From assembly GCF_018614615.1 (NCBI RefSeq), contig NZ_JAGGOK010000041.1:124001-188000 (forward strand): 64,000 bases of DNA, written 5' to 3'. The DNA comes from Streptomyces sp. ISL-100. Lineage in GTDB: Bacteria > Actinomycetota > Actinomycetes > Streptomycetales > Streptomycetaceae. A program made the translations under genes and the position numbers. The notes beneath the pieces are model-generated. The model was not told where the DNA came from and made no database searches. It worked only from the letters and a program-made list of their open reading frames with translations. Positions 61,673 to 64,000 of the stretch are shown piece by piece (positions within the stretch are counted from its first letter, which is position 1; every line of letters begins with the position of its first letter).

Positions 61673-62682
61673 CACGCCAGCCGGTCAAGGCGGCCGTATT
61701 CGGAACAGGCTCCTGGGGCACTGCCTTCGGCATGGTGCTGGCCGACGCGGGCTGCGAGGTGACCCTGTGGGGCCGCCGCGCCGAAGTCGCCGACGCCATC
61801 AACAACGGCCGTACGAACCCCGACTATTTCCCGGGCGTCGAACTGCCCGCATCGTTGCGCGCCACCACCGACCCCGCCGAGGCCGCCCAGGGTGCCGACT
61901 TCACGGTCCTCGCCATCCCCTCGCAGACGCTGCGCGGCAACCTCGCCGCGTGGGCACCGCTGCTGCCCGCCGACACCGTCCTCGTCTCCCTCATGAAGGG
62001 AGTCGAACTCGGCACCGCCAAGCGGATGAGTGAGGTCATCGAGGAGGTCGCCAAGGCGCCCGCCGAGCGGGTCGCCGTGGTCACAGGTCCCAACCTCGCC
62101 AAGGAGATCGCCGCCCGGATGCCCGCCGCCGCGGTCGTCGCCTGCAGCGACGAGTCGGTGGCCACCCGGCTCCAGTCCGTCTGCCACACCCCGTACTTCC
62201 GCCCGTACACCAACACCGACGTCGTCGGCTGCGAACTCGGCGGCGCCGTCAAGAACGTCATCGGCCTCGCCGTCGGCATCGCGGACGGTATGGGCCTCGG
62301 TGACAACGCCAAGGGCTCGCTCATCACCCGCGGCCTCGCCGAAACGACCCGCCTGGGACTGGCGATGGGCGCCGACCCGCTCACCTTCTCCGGTCTCGCC
62401 GGCCTCGGCGACCTGGTCGCCACCTGCTCGTCGCCGCTCTCGCGCAACCACACCTTCGGCACCAACCTCGGCCGCGGCATGACGCTCGAAGAGACCATCG
62501 CGGTCACCAAGCAGACCGCCGAGGGCGTCAAATCCTGTGAGTCGGTGGCCGATCTGGCCCGCCGGCACGGCGTCGACATGCCGATCACCGACACGGTCGT
62601 CGACATCGTTCACAACGGGAAGCCGCCGATCGTGGCGCTCAAGGAGCTGATGTCACGCAGCGCCAAGCCCGAGCGCCGCTGA
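61669..62682 (+). CDS. gpsA: NAD(P)-dependent glycerol-3-phosphate dehydrogenase
   Basis: The 337-residue protein has the Rossmann motif VFGTGSWGTAFG and the GpsA blocks LVSLMKGVELGT, VVTGPNLAKEIAAR, ELGGAVKNVIGLAVGIADGMGLGDNAKGSLITRG, and GLAGLGDLVATCSSPLSRN. It reduces dihydroxyacetone phosphate to glycerol-3-phosphate for lipid synthesis. The GTG at 61669 overlaps the plsC stop. ddl follows after 34 bp. Confidence 0.96.
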   Translation: MTRQPVKAAVFGTGSWGTAFGMVLADAGCEVTLWGRRAEVADAINNGRTNPDYFPGVELPASLRATTDPAEAAQGADFTVLAIPSQTLRGNLAAWAPLLPADTVLVSLMKGVELGTAKRMSEVIEEVAKAPAERVAVVTGPNLAKEIAARMPAAAVVACSDESVATRLQSVCHTPYFRPYTNTDVVGCELGGAVKNVIGLAVGIADGMGLGDNAKGSLITRGLAETTRLGLAMGADPLTFSGLAGLGDLVATCSSPLSRNHTFGTNLGRGMTLEETIAVTKQTAEGVKSCESVADLARRHGVDMPITDTVVDIVHNGKPPIVALKELMSRSAKPERR

Positions 62683-62716
62683 CGCAGTCCCTACTACCAG
62701 GTACCCTCAACGCGAT

Positions 62717-63874
62717 ATGAGCAGCGAGAACCTCCCCCAGAGCCCCGCACAGGAGCCCCGCAAGCCGCGGGTGGCCGTCGTATTCGGCGGTCGCAGCTCC
62801 GAGCACGCCATCTCGGTCGTCACGGCCGGCGCCGTACTGCGGTCCATCGACCGTGAGAAGTACGACGTACTGCCGATCGGCATCACGACGGACGGCCGCT
62901 GGGCGCTGACCGCCGACGAGCCTGACCGGATGGCCATCGCCGACCGGATCCTGCCGAGCGTCGAGAACCTCGCCGAATCGACCGAGGGCGGCGTGGTGCT
63001 GTCGGTCGACCCGGGCAACCGTGAAGTGCTCTACAGCGAGCCTGGCTCGGTGCCCAAGGCGCTGGGCGAGGTCGACGTGGTCTTTCCCATGCTGCACGGC
63101 CCGTACGGCGAGGACGGCACCCTCCAGGGCCTCCTGGAGCTCTCCGGTGTCCCGTACGTCGGCTCCGGTGTGCTCGCGTCGGCCGTCGGCCAGGACAAGG
63201 AGTACATGAAGCGGGTGTTCATCTCCTTCGGGCTGCCGGTCGGCCCGTACGAGGTCATCCGCCCCCGGGAGTGGGAAAACGACCCTTCCGCCGCCCGGAA
63301 GAAGATCGTCGACTTCGCCGGCGAGCACGGCTGGCCGCTCTTCGTGAAGCCGGCCCGCGGCGGCTCCTCGATGGGCATCACCAAGGTCAGTGACCTCTCC
63401 GGCCTCGACGCGGCGATCGAGGAGGCGCAGCGCCACGACCCCAAGATCCTCGTCGAGTCGCTGCTGCGCGGCCGCGAGATCGAGTGCGGTGTGCTGGAGT
63501 TCGAGGACGGGCCGCGCGCGAGCGTGCCCGCCGAGATCCCGCCCGTCACGTCCCACGACTTCTACGACTTCGAGGCGAAGTACATCGACTCGGCGGCCGG
63601 CCTGGTGCCCGCCCCGCTCACCGAGGAGCAGACCGCCGAGGTGCGGCGGCTCGCGGTCGAGGCATTCGACGCCGCGTCCTGCGAGGGCCTGGTGCGCGCG
63701 GACTTCTTCCTGCTCGACAGCGGCGAGTTCGTGATCAACGAGATCAACACGATGCCCGGCTTCACTCCGATCTCCATGTACCCGCGCATGTGGCAGGAGA
63801 CCGGGGTGTCCTACCCGGAGCTCGTCGACCGGCTGATCCAGGCCGCGCTGCGCCGCCCGACGGGCCTGCGCTAG
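62717..63874 (+). CDS. ddl: D-alanine--D-alanine ligase
   Basis: The 385-residue ATP-grasp enzyme joins two D-alanines for peptidoglycan. Conserved blocks are VAVVFGGRSSEHAISVVTAGAVL, VFPMLHGPYGEDGTLQGLLE, YVGSGVLASAVGQDKEYMKRVF, PLFVKPARGGSSMGITKV and VINEINTMPGFTPISMYPRMW. The N-terminal motif HAIS is as in D-Ala-D-Ala enzymes. Tyr in the omega loop (HDFYDFEAKYI) supports D-Ala rather than D-lactate specificity. The ATG at 62717 starts MSSENLPQ. Confidence 0.96.
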   Translation: MSSENLPQSPAQEPRKPRVAVVFGGRSSEHAISVVTAGAVLRSIDREKYDVLPIGITTDGRWALTADEPDRMAIADRILPSVENLAESTEGGVVLSVDPGNREVLYSEPGSVPKALGEVDVVFPMLHGPYGEDGTLQGLLELSGVPYVGSGVLASAVGQDKEYMKRVFISFGLPVGPYEVIRPREWENDPSAARKKIVDFAGEHGWPLFVKPARGGSSMGITKVSDLSGLDAAIEEAQRHDPKILVESLLRGREIECGVLEFEDGPRASVPAEIPPVTSHDFYDFEAKYIDSAAGLVPAPLTEEQTAEVRRLAVEAFDAASCEGLVRADFFLLDSGEFVINEINTMPGFTPISMYPRMWQETGVSYPELVDRLIQAALRRPTGLR

Positions 63875-63899
63875 AGGCTCAGGGCCAGCGGCCTCAGGG

Positions 63900-64000
63900 C
63901 TAGAGGCTCTTGGGCACTGCCTTCTTCACCGGCCCCGCGAAGGCCGCCAACGGCGTGACGTCGTGGGCGTACTTCGCGGGGAGCGTGACTTCGACGTACG
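63900..64000 (-). CDS. C-terminal end of a gene that continues beyond the window (possible DUF3515 protein)
   Basis: The last 32 codons of a minus-strand frame end in TAG at 63900-63902. They read YVEVTLPAKYAHDVTPLAAF and then AGPVKKAVPKSL. The gene is convergent with ddl. The tail resembles DUF3515 membrane-lipoprotein C-termini that often lie next to ddlA, but the piece is short. Confidence 0.5.
   Translation of the reverse strand, partial: YVEVTLPAKYAHDVTPLAAFAGPVKKAVPKSL

Overview
The window is high-GC actinobacterial DNA and almost certainly Streptomyces. Third codon positions are strongly G/C, GTG starts are common, and TTA codons are rare. Genus hallmarks are present: two tandem conservons (cvnABCD), XRE/DUF397/ATP-binding regulator sets, an HU protein with an H1-like lysine-rich tail, NdgR next to leuCD, and an acyl-CoA carboxylase with an epsilon subunit. 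As far as I recall, the gene order follows the core chromosome of S. coelicolor from the proline-catabolism genes to ddlA. I could not check this by alignment.

Layout. (1) 0-15 kb: proline catabolism (PucR-type regulator, proline dehydrogenase, P5C dehydrogenase), a DUF1206 membrane protein, a secreted S1 protease, an AAC(2')-type aminoglycoside acetyltransferase, a secreted SGNH hydrolase gene split by a 2.28-kb IS607-family element (tnpA + tnpB), a Tat-type purple acid phosphatase, then leuB and ilvE. (2) 15.0-21.64 kb: an accessory island flanked by imperfect copies of the ilvE terminator region. It carries a compact lasso-peptide operon on the minus strand (A-C-B1-B2-M; M resembles protein-L-isoaspartate methyltransferase), an ATP-binding regulator, a TTA-containing XRE/TPR regulator and an MTHFS-like protein. 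(3) 21.6-27.4 kb: an NCS1 permease divergent from a fused urease gamma-beta gene, a non-canonical urease alpha gene, an agmatine deiminase and a TetR regulator. (4) 27.5-37 kb: a shortened beta-propeller gene, citramalate synthase behind a possible attenuator, an XRE/DUF397/ATP-binding set, YceI, a cupin and a PL8 lyase. (5) 37-49.5 kb: acyl-CoA carboxylase beta and epsilon, then conservons 1 and 2. (6) 50-64 kb: FAH-family hydrolase, gltX, HAD hydrolase, five tRNAs (Gln/Glu), a STAS/MEDS pair (the latter frame-disrupted), ndgR, leuCD, HU, CofC, PlsC, GpsA, Ddl, and the tail of one more gene.

How the genes work together. Much of the core is amino-acid metabolism: proline degradation, and the leucine/isoleucine pathway spread over leuB, ilvE, cimA, ndgR and leuCD. 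The urease-like, agmatine deiminase and permease genes look like a nitrogen-salvage unit that shares a repeated motif in its divergent promoters. The most notable system is the lasso-peptide operon. Its 48-residue precursor (18744-18890, minus strand) is too short for ordinary gene calling but has the full leader signature. The predicted 15-residue core closes a Gly1-Asp9 ring and holds an Asp6-Ser7 pair that the PIMT-like enzyme could convert to aspartimide.
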